Origin: a virus
IMG/VR virus record: IMGVR_UViG_3300010354_000370
Coordinates: 1 to 30,604 of that record
Length of the DNA stretch: 30,604 nt
Direction: 5' to 3' (one strand)
The position numbers and the translations under genes are program-made. The notes beneath the pieces were generated by a model. The model was not told the DNA's origin and did no database searches. It was given only the letters and a program-made list of their open reading frames with translations. This document shows positions 1-9,651 of this stretch, piece after piece. Numbering within the stretch: the first letter of the stretch is position 1; every line of letters begins with the position of its first letter.

Positions 1-2
1 AA

Positions 3-62
3 GATAATACCGACCTTAGAGGTGAAGCCGCTTGTGCAGGTGGAGCATGTGAAATAGTATAA
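3..62 (+). CDS. C-terminal end of an upstream gene (partial)
   Basis: The window opens inside a reading frame that ends in TAA at 60-62. The visible residues are DNTDLRGEAACAGGACEIV. The frame's A/T-ending codons match the neighbouring genes, and it stops three bases before the next ATG, so it is the likely coding frame. A second open frame (1-57) reads into a GTG/CTG-rich sequence unlike local codon use and is less likely. Position just before gp25 suggests a baseplate hub, spike or PAAR-type protein, as in many T4-like phages, but the fragment is too short to show this. Confidence 0.5.
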   Translation, partial: DNTDLRGEAACAGGACEIV

Positions 63-65
63 GTC

Positions 66-293
66 ATGACAGTAAATGCATCAAAAGATTGGGTACAACA
101 ATTATATGTTAGGGAATTCGGACCTAAACTACAACCAAACGAATTCTACTATGATAACCAAGGTAGAATGGTTATGACCGAAGATTATCATATAAGAAGA
201 GGTAAGTGTTGTGGAAGTAGGTGTTTACATTGCCCTTATGAACCTCAATACGAAAGAGGAAATCAAAACCTTAAAGAATCCTTACGAAAGTAG
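66..293 (+). CDS. DUF5522-like small cysteine protein
   Basis: This 75-residue protein has a central FYYDNQGRMVMTEDYHIRRG stretch followed by CCGSRCLHCPY. That arrangement (tyrosine-rich strand, a (V/F)xTExYHxxRG segment, then CCxxxCxHCPY) matches the DUF5522 family as I remember it: small host proteins common in Bacteroidota with no established function. The four clustered cysteines and the histidine look able to bind a metal ion or Fe-S cluster; that is inference. It starts three bases after the previous stop and lies 46 nt before the gp25 start, so it is part of the late structural transcript. It has no secretion signal and no membrane segment. It may be a captured host gene or an assembly or regulatory accessory protein. 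Confidence 0.75.
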   Translation: MTVNASKDWVQQLYVREFGPKLQPNEFYYDNQGRMVMTEDYHIRRGKCCGSRCLHCPYEPQYERGNQNLKESLRK

Positions 294-327
294 GGATTTT
301 TTATTTATACAAAAATTACTAATACTA

Positions 328-337
328 TATTTATTTA
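328..337 (+). promoter_or_regulatory. TATTTATTTA motif before gp25-like gene
   Basis: The motif TATTTATTTA begins 12 nt before the ATG at 340, in an AT-rich gap. A similar TTATTTATAC lies at 301-310. It resembles the TATTTATA(A) motif found before several other genes here. It could be a late promoter or an AT-rich leader element; the base composition makes chance occurrence possible. Confidence 0.3.
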
Positions 338-339
338 AT

Positions 340-963
340 ATGGCTCAACAAGTGTCTACATATGGAATACAATTTCCATTTATTGAAAGTGTTACTGGAA
401 CTTATTTTGGTTTATCTTATCAAACAAAAGATGAAATAAGAGGTAATCTTTTACATTTACTATTAACACAAAAAGGTACAAGATATTATGACCCTGATTT
501 TGGTACCGATATATATAAATTTATTTTTGATCCACTTGACGGTGAAACATTTGAAAGGATTAAAGAAGAAGTGCAAGTACAAGTAGAAAAATACATACCT
601 AATTTACGAATAACAGATATTAAGGTAGAACCATACACAGAAGAAGAAACAGACAATCAAGACATTACAAGAGAATTTTTTAACCCATCTGAATTAGTTG
701 ATAAAAATATAATTAGAAAACAGATTGCCACTGATTTTGCACCAACAACTGAAAATATTGTATTACCTTTTAGTGGTGAAGTCGTATATGATTATGTAAT
801 TGATGAGTTTGATAATACAGAAGATGAAACAGACGGTGCGGTTAATGACGTATTTAGAATACCTGGTCCTAATACTATCGATTATACTGCAAAATTAACT
901 ATAATTTATGTTGATGACAGTAGTCCTTTTGGATCTAAAGAATTTGTAATAATTAATATTTAA
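340..963 (+). CDS. Baseplate wedge subunit, gp25/GPW family
   Basis: This 207-residue protein carries the GPW_gp25 fold signature: a helical NLLHLLLTQKGTRYYDPDFG segment (about residues 37-56), then a short DxYKFIFDP stretch and a helix ending in LRITDIKVEP. T4 gp25 is about 132 residues, so roughly 75 residues are additional. They form an acidic C-terminal region with a final beta-rich segment (FRIPGPNTIDYTAKLTIIYV). In T4-like baseplates gp25 sits at the wedge core, contacts the gp6/gp7 bundle and helps prime sheath assembly. The ATG at 340 is preferred because an upstream in-frame ATG at 211 would add 43 residues unlike the family and overlap the preceding gene. The next gene starts 4 nt after its stop, which supports joint transcription. 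Confidence 0.85.
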   Translation: MAQQVSTYGIQFPFIESVTGTYFGLSYQTKDEIRGNLLHLLLTQKGTRYYDPDFGTDIYKFIFDPLDGETFERIKEEVQVQVEKYIPNLRITDIKVEPYTEEETDNQDITREFFNPSELVDKNIIRKQIATDFAPTTENIVLPFSGEVVYDYVIDEFDNTEDETDGAVNDVFRIPGPNTIDYTAKLTIIYVDDSSPFGSKEFVIINI

Positions 964-967
964 TAAT

Positions 968-2806
968 ATGGCAGAAAAAAAATTATCATATACAGAAAGA
1001 GATTTTGTTGGTTTAAGACAAGAGTTAATAAATTTTACTCAAAAATATTATCCCGATTTAGTACAAAATTTTAATGATGCGTCCGTGTTTTCAGTTTTAA
1101 TGGACTTAAATGCTGCAATCGCTGATAACTTACATTTTCATATTGATAGGACGGCACAAGAAACGGTTTTACAATATGCACAACAAAAATCGTCTATTTA
1201 TAATATTGCTAGAACTTATGGGTTAAAGATACCGGGTTATAGACCTTCAGTAGCAATCGTTGATTTTTCAATAACTGTACCTCCTTTTGGTGATTCAGAA
1301 GATATAAGGTATTTAGGTATTATAAGAGCAGGATCTCAATTTTTAGGTGGGGGAACTACCTTTGAAAATTTAAATGACATTGATTTTTCAACTCAATATG
1401 ACCAACAAGGAAACGTTAATAGAACAAAGATACCAACATTTGATTCAAATAATAATATTTTAAATTACGTTATAACCAAAAGAGAAGTTGTTGTAAACGG
1501 AACAACTAAAGTTTTCAAAAAACCAGTAAGAAATACTGACGTAGTGCCTTTCTTTAATTTCTTCCTACCCGAAAAAAACATATTAGGAGTTACAGGTATA
1601 ATACAAAAAGATGGAACATCATACCAATCAGTACCAACATTTGCTGAGTTTCAATCATCGCCAGATAAATGGTACGAGGTTGACGCATTAGCTGAAGACT
1701 TAGTATTTGTTGAAGACACTACAAAACCTGTTGATAATTTTGGAGTTAAACCTGGTAAATATATAAAGACACAAAATAGATTTATAACTGAATATACAGC
1801 AGAAGGATTTTTAAAAGTACAGTTTGGTGCAGGAACAACAACACCTGAAGAACAATTAAAAGAATTTACTAGAACAGGAACAAAACTTAGGTTACAAGAT
1901 TATCAAAATAATATTGGTCTTGGTCTTACAGTAAAACCTAACACTACCTTATTTGTACAATATAGAGTTGGGGGTGGTTCTGGTAGTAATATAGGTACAG
2001 GAGCAATAAATCAAGTAGGTACTATAAATTTTTCTGTTAATGGACCTAATGACCAAACAAATAGAAATGTAATTCAATCTTTAAGGTTAAATAATGTAAC
2101 CGCAGCAATTGGAGGATCAAACCCGCCAACAACAGAAGAAGTTAGAAATATGGTATCATTTAATTTTGCGGCACAAAAAAGAGCTGTAACAATAAATGAT
2201 TATAAGTCTTTAATTGATACAATGCCAGGTAGATTTGGTGCTCCTGCTAAGGTATCTATTACTGAAAACAATAATAAAATATTAGTTCAGATATTATCTT
2301 ATGACGATTCAGGTAAGTTAACCCAAATAACCTCAAACAATCTAAAAAGTAACTTGGCAAACTATCTATCTAGATATAGAATGGTTAATGATTACATATC
2401 TATTGATAACGCAAAAGTGATTGATTTAGAATTTGAAGTATCGGTTGTTATTGAATCAGATAGAAACCAAGGACAGTTAGTAACAGAAATAATTTCAAAC
2501 ATATCTAATTATATGAATCCGGCTAATAGGGATTTAGGTCAAGGTGTTAATGTTTCAGAAATTAAAAAAACAATACAGAATTTGACGGGAGTTTTAACTA
2601 TTGCTGATTTAAAAGTTTTTAATAAAGTAGGTGGTAAATATTCTTCTTCTGAAACTTCACAAAGATATAAAGACCCGGCAACAAAAGAAATACAATTAAT
2701 TGACGATAATATATTTGCAGAACCCGACCAAATATATCAAGTTAGGTTTGATAACATAGATATTAAGGTTAGAACCAAAAATTACAAAACGGTTGATTTC
2801 TCATAA
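968..2806 (+). CDS. Baseplate wedge protein, gp6 / J-like
   Basis: This 612-residue protein is close in length to T4 gp6 (about 660). Its N-terminus reads LSYTERDFVGLRQELINFTQ, followed by DASVFSVLMDLNAAIADNLHFHIDRTAQE. This is the typical start of gp6-like wedge proteins, which pair with gp25 and clamp neighbouring wedges into a ring. A central beta region (about 230-330) is followed by a baseplate-J-like part containing AAQKRAVTINDYKSLIDTMPG (about 400-420) and a C-terminal domain with a repeated strand-helix pattern. It follows gp25 after 4 nt, the same order as in T4-like phages. Role: inner baseplate ring. A 76-nt gap follows the gene, the largest spacing so far, which suggests a new transcription or translation signal there. 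Confidence 0.85.
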   Translation: MAEKKLSYTERDFVGLRQELINFTQKYYPDLVQNFNDASVFSVLMDLNAAIADNLHFHIDRTAQETVLQYAQQKSSIYNIARTYGLKIPGYRPSVAIVDFSITVPPFGDSEDIRYLGIIRAGSQFLGGGTTFENLNDIDFSTQYDQQGNVNRTKIPTFDSNNNILNYVITKREVVVNGTTKVFKKPVRNTDVVPFFNFFLPEKNILGVTGIIQKDGTSYQSVPTFAEFQSSPDKWYEVDALAEDLVFVEDTTKPVDNFGVKPGKYIKTQNRFITEYTAEGFLKVQFGAGTTTPEEQLKEFTRTGTKLRLQDYQNNIGLGLTVKPNTTLFVQYRVGGGSGSNIGTGAINQVGTINFSVNGPNDQTNRNVIQSLRLNNVTAAIGGSNPPTTEEVRNMVSFNFAAQKRAVTINDYKSLIDTMPGRFGAPAKVSITENNNKILVQILSYDDSGKLTQITSNNLKSNLANYLSRYRMVNDYISIDNAKVIDLEFEVSVVIESDRNQGQLVTEIISNISNYMNPANRDLGQGVNVSEIKKTIQNLTGVLTIADLKVFNKVGGKYSSSETSQRYKDPATKEIQLIDDNIFAEPDQIYQVRFDNIDIKVRTKNYKTVDFS

Positions 2807-2858
2807 CATTATTTATTTTTTCGTTATTCAAATTACCTTTAAAAAAAATAAAAATCAG

Positions 2859-2866
2859 TATTTATT
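2859..2866 (+). promoter_or_regulatory. TATTTATT motif in the gap before the giant structural gene
   Basis: The 76-nt gap 2807-2882 is almost pure A/T and holds two TATTTAT-type motifs, at about 2809 and at 2859-2866. The second starts 24 nt before the ATG at 2883. No ribosome-binding site with good spacing is visible. It is a candidate late promoter or leader, by similarity to the other gaps. Confidence 0.3.
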
Positions 2867-2882
2867 TTAAAAAGGTTTATTA

Positions 2883-5800
2883 ATGGGAAACAATTATAGG
2901 ATAAGAACCGACTTTGGTTCAGACAAAAACATACGCATTAACATAAATCAAAATTTTGACTTTTTAGAGATACTTTCTTTAAAATTAAAACAAGATGATG
3001 TTTACACAAGATTTTGTGCCGATTATGGTGTGGTTGCCGGTAGAGTAATAGTTAATGGTGGGTATGGGGTACCTAATGCGAATGTTTCTATATTCATACC
3101 ATTAAGTGAGCAAGATGAAAATGACGTAGTAATTTCAACACTATATCCGTACAAAAGAGTTGATCAAAAAAACGAAGATGGGTATAGGTATAATCTTTTA
3201 CCATATAGACCTGAATACGGAGGACACACACCCACAGGCACATTCCCAGATAGAGAAGATTTATTAACTAGACAAGAAGTATTAGAAGTATACGAAAAAT
3301 ATTATAAGTTTACCGCAAAAACAAATGAAAGTGGAGACTTTATGATTGTGGGTGTTCCTTTAGGGATTCAAACAATTGTGATGGATTTAGATTTATCAAA
3401 CATTGGTTGTTTTTCTTTAAGACCCGCAGATTTAATAAGGGCCGGTTTAGCAGGTTCTGGTCAGTTTAATGGTAATCAGTTTAAATCATCTACGGATTTA
3501 GATTCTTTACCACAAATAGTAAATTTTAAAAAAGATATTGATGTTTCGTCGTTTTGGGGTGAAGAAGAACTTTGTAATATTGGTATTACAAGAGTTGATT
3601 TTGATTTGAGGGAGTTAGGAATTGAAATAAAACCACAAGCGGTTTTTATGGGTTCAATTTTGTCAACGTCAAATGAAGATTTTTTAAAAACAACGTGTAA
3701 ACCAAAAAAAGACGTTGGTAACTTATGTGATTTAGTAACTGGTGAAGGTAAGATATTAGCAATAAGACAAACTATTGGTTATGACTCTACAGGTAGACCT
3801 GTTTTAGAACAGTTTAATTTAGAAAATGGTGGAGACGTAATAGATGAAAACGGTACATGGTTAGTCGAGGTCCCAATGAATTTAGATTATGTAATAACAA
3901 ATGAATTTGGAGAACAAGTAATCTCTAATGACCCATCAATAGGTATACCAACAAAAGGTAAATATAGATTTAGAATCCAATACCAAAACGAGGCGGGTAT
4001 GGAAAATGACATTATGAGAGGAGACTATTTAGTTCCAAACATAAAAGAGTGGGGTTGGACTAGTTCTAATATAAATGGACCCGATACCTTTACTGCGGCA
4101 CAATTAGATGCTCAAAAAAAATCATATGCGTTTAGTTTAGATTGGAATGACTACGGAGATTTAACAACCACTTTAGGTCAACAAATGGTTCAAGATGCGA
4201 TTAACTGTGAAGATAAGTTTTATGAATTTACATTTAACAAAGTTTATACAATTGCAAATTTTGTTGATAGATGGAAATGGGGATTTAATAGGAGTAGACA
4301 TTTAGGTATTAAAGAAATTACGGATAGAAGATGTACCACAACTAACAATAGGTTTCCGGTAAACGATGGTGTTAGAAATTTTGATTTTATATTCTTTTTA
4401 TTTAATCTGTTTGTAACAATTCTTACACCTGTATTTGTTGCGTTAATTCCTATATTACATTTATTGGCGTTACTTTGGCCAATATTAAAATGGGTTTTAG
4501 TTTTTGTAATTCCTGGGTTACTTGGGTTTTTTGCTTTTTCGGCATTTCAAGACGCATATACATCTGCAGTTTCAATTGCTCCTGCCTTTGGTTTTATTGC
4601 ATGGTCCATAGTTAAAGGTATTATTTATTTGACTGCTGCCGGTGTTTTTATTGCTAAAGTTGCACCATTACTAGTAGCGTTTAAATTTAAAGGTATAAAC
4701 TTACCAATGATGTCATATCCTGATTGTGAGGCATGTCCTTGCGACAGTCCTGATTTAGATACTCCTGATGTAACAGGAGGTATTTTTAGTAGTGGTTCAC
4801 AAACACAAGGGTCTATTGGTCCTTATACTATTTACAATAGACCTAATAACTCAATATTAGCCGATTTAAATAGTAATGATTTTTGGTCAAGAATACCAAA
4901 CACTGCCATTTGTGCGGTTGATGGTGATGGTGAACAAATTTATCAAGACGGTTGTCCTAATTGGTTTTGTAAAATTAAACCTAACGAATATGGAGGAACA
5001 AACACACAAGAATCTAATAAAGCTGCCGCCGATTCTGTTGGTGTTAGATACGGTATTGCGGGATTTCAAACAGGAGTATTAAAAGGAGTGCCAATTACTG
5101 AAGTATTTTCAAATTCAGGTAATGATAGATATATTTTTAATAAAAACATTACTTTATCACAATCTTTAAATATGGCTAATCTTAGGGCTAGATATTTTGA
5201 CACAACAGCACCAAATAGAATAACAACAACGATTAATAATGGGATACCCTTTACCGATAGTGTTTTAGTTGTTTTGGTTGATAGTCAGATAATTAATCAA
5301 TATCAAACAGGTTCAATAGTTTCTTTTTATAATCCATCAAATATAAATGATATTAACTTAGTTAGTGGTAATACTAATAGTTTTGGTACTAATGCAATTA
5401 CAGGAAGTGTAACAACGGCAACCACAATACAATTAACATATACAAACCCATCAAACGGATCAGTTGCTGGACCAATAAATATTAACATAACAGGAGAAAC
5501 ATTAGAAAAAGAATATAAATTTAAAACAGGAATTGAATACTTCCAAGTAATAACGGGTATCACGGCAAGTAATGCAAATATTTTTGCCAATGGTAACAAC
5601 ACTATTGACCAATGTTCACCTACTTTAGATCAAACAAACCTAATAAGAAAATATATATTAAACAAATTACAAGTAGTTGGGTACGATCCGCCAGGACCTG
5701 GAGGTACTAATGTTGAGGATGAAATAATTAATCCATTAACAATAGTTGGTGAGGGGTGGAAAGACTTAGGATTAATCTTTTTAACTAGAGGTGTTGACGT

Positions 5801-7952
5801 TTATACTGACACACAAGATATTAAATATGATTTATCGTTGTTATTTGGTAGACCACAAGGAACTATTGTAGTAAGTGGTAAATATAACATGAATATTCCA
5901 CTACAACCAAATAACGATTCATCAACATATAAATGGGACTATAAAACCCCACAAACACACTCATTATCTTATTCACAATCTGGTGTTTTTTATGAACCAT
6001 ATAATTTTGTTACATCAGATTTTAGTTCTGTGACAACAACACAATTAAGATATTATTCTTCTTTAGATAAAAGTAATGTAACAACATTTAAACCTGATAA
6101 TGGACCAGGAGTTGGTTTTTTATCAACATACATTAGTCCGGCAAACGGCTCTTCACTTAATACCAATACAATAAAATTTAATCTAGTAGGGACCATACAA
6201 GACCAAGGTAGGGTTGATGGTGGGTCCCTAATTGCTTCTTCATACGCATCAACAGGAACCGCCCCTAATAATAGATTTTTTGGATCAAATCAAATTAATA
6301 ATGGGTCAATGAATGCTAGAGTTTATGCTCCGACATATTCTAACACACTAAGCCATACAATACCTACAGGAGTCAACCCAAAATTAGTTTTAAGGTCAGA
6401 TAGATTACCCACGTCAGATAGTACACAAACAAATAATAATAACTCATTTTCATTACACCAAAATGATAATTTTACTATATACGTAGTCGCTACTTCAAAT
6501 TCCACTGCAAACCCTTCAGAAGGAAACACAGCAAGTGACTCAACAAATAATTCAGGAGATTTTTCAGGAGACACCCAAAGTGCACAAGATAGTGTTTTAA
6601 GTACTTTTAGTTGTGAAGGGATGGTACCATTAAAATGTTATGGGTATGATAGTAATAATGAATTTATTGTTTTAACCCCATGTAGTGATAATGACCCTAA
6701 AGTAGTGGAAGGAGGTTGCTATAAATTTATTCAAAAACCATATTTAGTTGGCATTGGTAAAGATATTAAAAACTTCGCCGAATGGAAGTCAAGATTTAGA
6801 ATGATGTTTGGTGCGTGTAGAGGTGTCTTTTCGCACGTATTTCAAAACAATTGGGTTAACGGTACTTTATATATGTTTTCATTTAAGAAAAAAACAATAT
6901 TTAATGTTGTTGGACAACCAAAAAAATATAAATTTTGTGGAACATTAGATAATTCATTTAGACCAGGTCAAGGACCGATATACTATACCGAAGGTACTAC
7001 TAATTCTTTATTTTATAGATCTAGTCCATATGACGGAACAAATTTTATAGGACAAGAACCTAGAAAAAAAGATTTATCAGGAAATTGGCAATCAGCTGGG
7101 TTTAAAGGTATGAACGACAAAAATTTATTTTTCCCGACAACAATTATGGATATGGGATCAAGAGATGAATTTGTAAGGGAAATTTGTTTTAATCCGGCAT
7201 TAGAAGCATATTTTGTAGATGAAGTTAAATCAACTTCTTTTAATGAAACCGCAGATATATTACAATTATTTTTTGTTTCAAGATTAGTTAGTAGTAATTT
7301 TTTACAAAACTTAATAGGGGCGGGTGACGCATCAATAAATAAATTATTTTCAAGAAGTGAAGATAGAATGGATGGTGATATTGTTCAAATGTTTAGTATT
7401 AATTCTGAATTTGGAATAGAACCATTTAGTGAGGACGAATACGACCAACCAAGTGATTTATATGTTGCAGGAGGAACGGGAGCGGACCCACTTATGGGTA
7501 TCTTTTTTCAATCTAATAGAGAATTAAGGGCTCTCGCTTCACCCGGTGCTTTAGTTTTTTCACCAACCTTAGTTTCTAATTTCGGTTACCCAAACTCACA
7601 AGAAGTACCGATGTATAAATGGAAAGCGGCAACTACTACAACAATATTTGGAAATGATCAAAATGATTGGGTAACAAGTGCAAATCAAAACAATGCCGGT
7701 AACGGATTCTTTTCTGAAAATTACCAAGATTTAAGTTTTGTGCAATCACCATATTCACCGTATTTTAATAACGGACCAACAGGTGGTCAAGGTTATATAT
7801 ATCAACAAAACGGACAAGAGTCGCCTTGGCCGGCATCACAATCAGATAAATTTATTGTTGGGGCACCATACCATTTTTATTTTGGGTTAAATGTTGGTAA
7901 AAGTGCAATAAATAGATATATAACAAAATATATTTTGAATACAAATGGGTAA
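2883..7952 (+). CDS. Giant baseplate/tail structural protein with hydrophobic core
   Basis: A 1689-residue protein that I cannot assign to a named family. By position after gp25-gp6 it could replace T4 gp7, but no clear gp7 sequence is recognisable. The N-terminus (MGNNYRIRTDFGSDKNIRIN) resembles the starts of the next genes. Residues about 50-165 look like a carboxypeptidase-regulatory-like beta sandwich: GRVIVNGGYGVPNANVSIFI, later TNESGDFMIVGVPLGIQTIV. Residues about 500-600 are strongly hydrophobic (FFLFNLFVTILTPVFVALIP and onward), enough for three or four membrane helices, then a Cys/Asp-rich CEACPCDSPD patch. Residues about 1205-1240 are a Ser/Thr/Asn/Asp low-complexity linker. The C-terminal third is aromatic- and Asn-rich. 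Its stop overlaps the next start by 8 nt, implying translational coupling. The structural role is well supported by context; the detailed function is unknown. Confidence 0.6.
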   Translation: MGNNYRIRTDFGSDKNIRININQNFDFLEILSLKLKQDDVYTRFCADYGVVAGRVIVNGGYGVPNANVSIFIPLSEQDENDVVISTLYPYKRVDQKNEDGYRYNLLPYRPEYGGHTPTGTFPDREDLLTRQEVLEVYEKYYKFTAKTNESGDFMIVGVPLGIQTIVMDLDLSNIGCFSLRPADLIRAGLAGSGQFNGNQFKSSTDLDSLPQIVNFKKDIDVSSFWGEEELCNIGITRVDFDLRELGIEIKPQAVFMGSILSTSNEDFLKTTCKPKKDVGNLCDLVTGEGKILAIRQTIGYDSTGRPVLEQFNLENGGDVIDENGTWLVEVPMNLDYVITNEFGEQVISNDPSIGIPTKGKYRFRIQYQNEAGMENDIMRGDYLVPNIKEWGWTSSNINGPDTFTAAQLDAQKKSYAFSLDWNDYGDLTTTLGQQMVQDAINCEDKFYEFTFNKVYTIANFVDRWKWGFNRSRHLGIKEITDRRCTTTNNRFPVNDGVRNFDFIFFLFNLFVTILTPVFVALIPILHLLALLWPILKWVLVFVIPGLLGFFAFSAFQDAYTSAVSIAPAFGFIAWSIVKGIIYLTAAGVFIAKVAPLLVAFKFKGINLPMMSYPDCEACPCDSPDLDTPDVTGGIFSSGSQTQGSIGPYTIYNRPNNSILADLNSNDFWSRIPNTAICAVDGDGEQIYQDGCPNWFCKIKPNEYGGTNTQESNKAAADSVGVRYGIAGFQTGVLKGVPITEVFSNSGNDRYIFNKNITLSQSLNMANLRARYFDTTAPNRITTTINNGIPFTDSVLVVLVDSQIINQYQTGSIVSFYNPSNINDINLVSGNTNSFGTNAITGSVTTATTIQLTYTNPSNGSVAGPININITGETLEKEYKFKTGIEYFQVITGITASNANIFANGNNTIDQCSPTLDQTNLIRKYILNKLQVVGYDPPGPGGTNVEDEIINPLTIVGEGWKDLGLIFLTRGVDVYTDTQDIKYDLSLLFGRPQGTIVVSGKYNMNIPLQPNNDSSTYKWDYKTPQTHSLSYSQSGVFYEPYNFVTSDFSSVTTTQLRYYSSLDKSNVTTFKPDNGPGVGFLSTYISPANGSSLNTNTIKFNLVGTIQDQGRVDGGSLIASSYASTGTAPNNRFFGSNQINNGSMNARVYAPTYSNTLSHTIPTGVNPKLVLRSDRLPTSDSTQTNNNNSFSLHQNDNFTIYVVATSNSTANPSEGNTASDSTNNSGDFSGDTQSAQDSVLSTFSCEGMVPLKCYGYDSNNEFIVLTPCSDNDPKVVEGGCYKFIQKPYLVGIGKDIKNFAEWKSRFRMMFGACRGVFSHVFQNNWVNGTLYMFSFKKKTIFNVVGQPKKYKFCGTLDNSFRPGQGPIYYTEGTTNSLFYRSSPYDGTNFIGQEPRKKDLSGNWQSAGFKGMNDKNLFFPTTIMDMGSRDEFVREICFNPALEAYFVDEVKSTSFNETADILQLFFVSRLVSSNFLQNLIGAGDASINKLFSRSEDRMDGDIVQMFSINSEFGIEPFSEDEYDQPSDLYVAGGTGADPLMGIFFQSNRELRALASPGALVFSPTLVSNFGYPNSQEVPMYKWKAATTTTIFGNDQNDWVTSANQNNAGNGFFSENYQDLSFVQSPYSPYFNNGPTGGQGYIYQQNGQESPWPASQSDKFIVGAPYHFYFGLNVGKSAINRYITKYILNTNG

Positions 7953-9651
7953 TGAAAACGATATAAGGATAGTTTTAGGGTCTAAAAGATTTGCTGGTAA
8001 CACAAATAAAGACGTTAGTATTCAATTACCATTAGTTGGAAATAGAAGGACTGCCGTTGAGGGAGATAGGTCTGTAATTGTTGATGCCGAAGAAAGGTTT
8101 AACTTAGAAAGACAAACAAATCAAGTCTTTAGAATTTCAGGTAAGATAACAAACGTATTTAATAATACTTTGAGTGGTAAAACAACATACACACCATATA
8201 AAGAAAATTTATACTACACAAACCCTGTAAATAACGCATTATCACTTCCAGGGTCACCTTGGGAAGGGATTCCACAATTTGATGAGTTTACATTTTTAAG
8301 AAATGCCGGAATTACAAATCACATAACATACGTACCAAAAAGTGCAAAAACATATAATTGGATGATGTATGTCACATACCCTTTTAGTAGTACCACTGCA
8401 CAAACTATGTCTTACACTAACGAAAACTTTAACGTCACTAATATCTTTAATGTAGACCAAGGAGTCCCATTTGTTATTGACAATAGAGTTGTTAACGGTA
8501 GATCTTTAGTTTTATTTTATTGTGGTGGTAATCATAATTTACAAATTGATGATTATGTTGAATTAAACATAAATATTAATAATAAAAACATTTTTCAGGT
8601 TTATGATTTAGGTGATGGATCTTATGGTAGTGAAAAAAATGTTTTTGTTATCTACGATATGAAATTTCCTGTTAATGATATTTTACCCGGAACATTTGGT
8701 AACTTTAAAAGAATAACGGATTTAAAAAATAGTGGAGAAACAAAATCAAAATATTATGTAAGGTTACATAAAATTTTAACAAACCCCGAAGAGTGTAATA
8801 TAACAAAGGCTGGGTTTGAAAATAGCATTTTTTCAACTAAAAGGAAATTAGAATATTCAGCAATAACACCAAACCAAGTACAAAGAATTTCAACAAAAGA
8901 AAACGGACAAAACTTTTCATATAATTTTGTTAAAGATATTGATATTAGTGGTTTGAAAGATAATAACGGAAAACCATTAACACAATTATTTGTTTCAGTA
9001 ATAAATAGAGGATATTATGGTTGGTTTAACCAACCACCTGTAGGACAAAATACTGCAATAGATATTGGTTGGGGTTTTAATTTTTTAAAAAACACATACG
9101 ATTCTTGGTGGGACCACACATCTATTTCAAATAAAGATAATATTCCTGTAAATTCATATTTGGCTAACGGACAAACTTTTTACTATAATGAATTTTTAAA
9201 TGTTGGAGATGTCATTAAAGGGGATTTTTGCGAATACAATTTATATGAACAAAAAGAATATGTTATATCTGAAATGTTCCACAAATACTCATATAACTAC
9301 AATATTTTTTATGATAACTCACCAATAAATGAACCAAGTGGATACTTGTATAAACCACATAATTCAATACAAATAAGGGCTTTCAGTGACTACCTTGAAT
9401 TTGGTAACACTGAAGAAGTAGATAATATACCAAATTATGCTTGGTATTCGCAATTTGAAGAGACGTTTATATGGAGAGACTTATATGAGTATGGTTTTGT
9501 TGATGGAGATAATATTGGAGTAAATTACCCTTTTACAAACGGAAGACACTACCCATTCCAAAGTATTTTCTTTTTACAATACCCAATAAATAGAAGTACA
9601 AGTGTTACTACAACACTAATAAACAGAGTAACTACTGACAACTGTGAATAA
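7945..9651 (+). CDS. Putative tail/baseplate structural protein
   Basis: A 568-residue protein rich in Asn, Tyr and Phe with predicted beta structure throughout and no membrane segment. The start (MGNENDIRIVLGSKRFAGNT, then KDVSIQLPLV) resembles the N-termini of the flanking genes, suggesting a common docking segment. It overlaps the upstream gene by 8 nt and the downstream gene by 8 nt, so four consecutive genes from 2883 to 11619 appear translationally coupled. T4 gp8 (334 residues) would be expected near here, but I see no clear gp8 signature. I call it a virion component from location, composition and length only. Confidence 0.5.
   Translation: MGNENDIRIVLGSKRFAGNTNKDVSIQLPLVGNRRTAVEGDRSVIVDAEERFNLERQTNQVFRISGKITNVFNNTLSGKTTYTPYKENLYYTNPVNNALSLPGSPWEGIPQFDEFTFLRNAGITNHITYVPKSAKTYNWMMYVTYPFSSTTAQTMSYTNENFNVTNIFNVDQGVPFVIDNRVVNGRSLVLFYCGGNHNLQIDDYVELNININNKNIFQVYDLGDGSYGSEKNVFVIYDMKFPVNDILPGTFGNFKRITDLKNSGETKSKYYVRLHKILTNPEECNITKAGFENSIFSTKRKLEYSAITPNQVQRISTKENGQNFSYNFVKDIDISGLKDNNGKPLTQLFVSVINRGYYGWFNQPPVGQNTAIDIGWGFNFLKNTYDSWWDHTSISNKDNIPVNSYLANGQTFYYNEFLNVGDVIKGDFCEYNLYEQKEYVISEMFHKYSYNYNIFYDNSPINEPSGYLYKPHNSIQIRAFSDYLEFGNTEEVDNIPNYAWYSQFEETFIWRDLYEYGFVDGDNIGVNYPFTNGRHYPFQSIFFLQYPINRSTSVTTTLINRVTTDNCE

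Noticed and set aside
1-57. Alternative frame at the window start (ending TAG at 55-57)
   Set aside because: Its codons are GTG/CTG-rich and unlike local usage; the frame ending at 62 fits better.
211-339. Longer N-terminus for the gp25-like gene from the ATG at 211
   Set aside because: It would add 43 residues unlike the family and overlap the preceding gene in another frame; the ATG at 340 gives the usual gp25 start.
4876-5082. Small forward-frame open frame inside the giant structural gene
   Set aside because: It lies wholly within a long coding frame, has no start context and no protein features; a chance frame in AT-rich DNA.
6187-6230. 8-bp inverted repeat TAGGGACC / GGTCCCTA
   Set aside because: The arms are 28 nt apart inside a gene; too weak to support a structure or operator.
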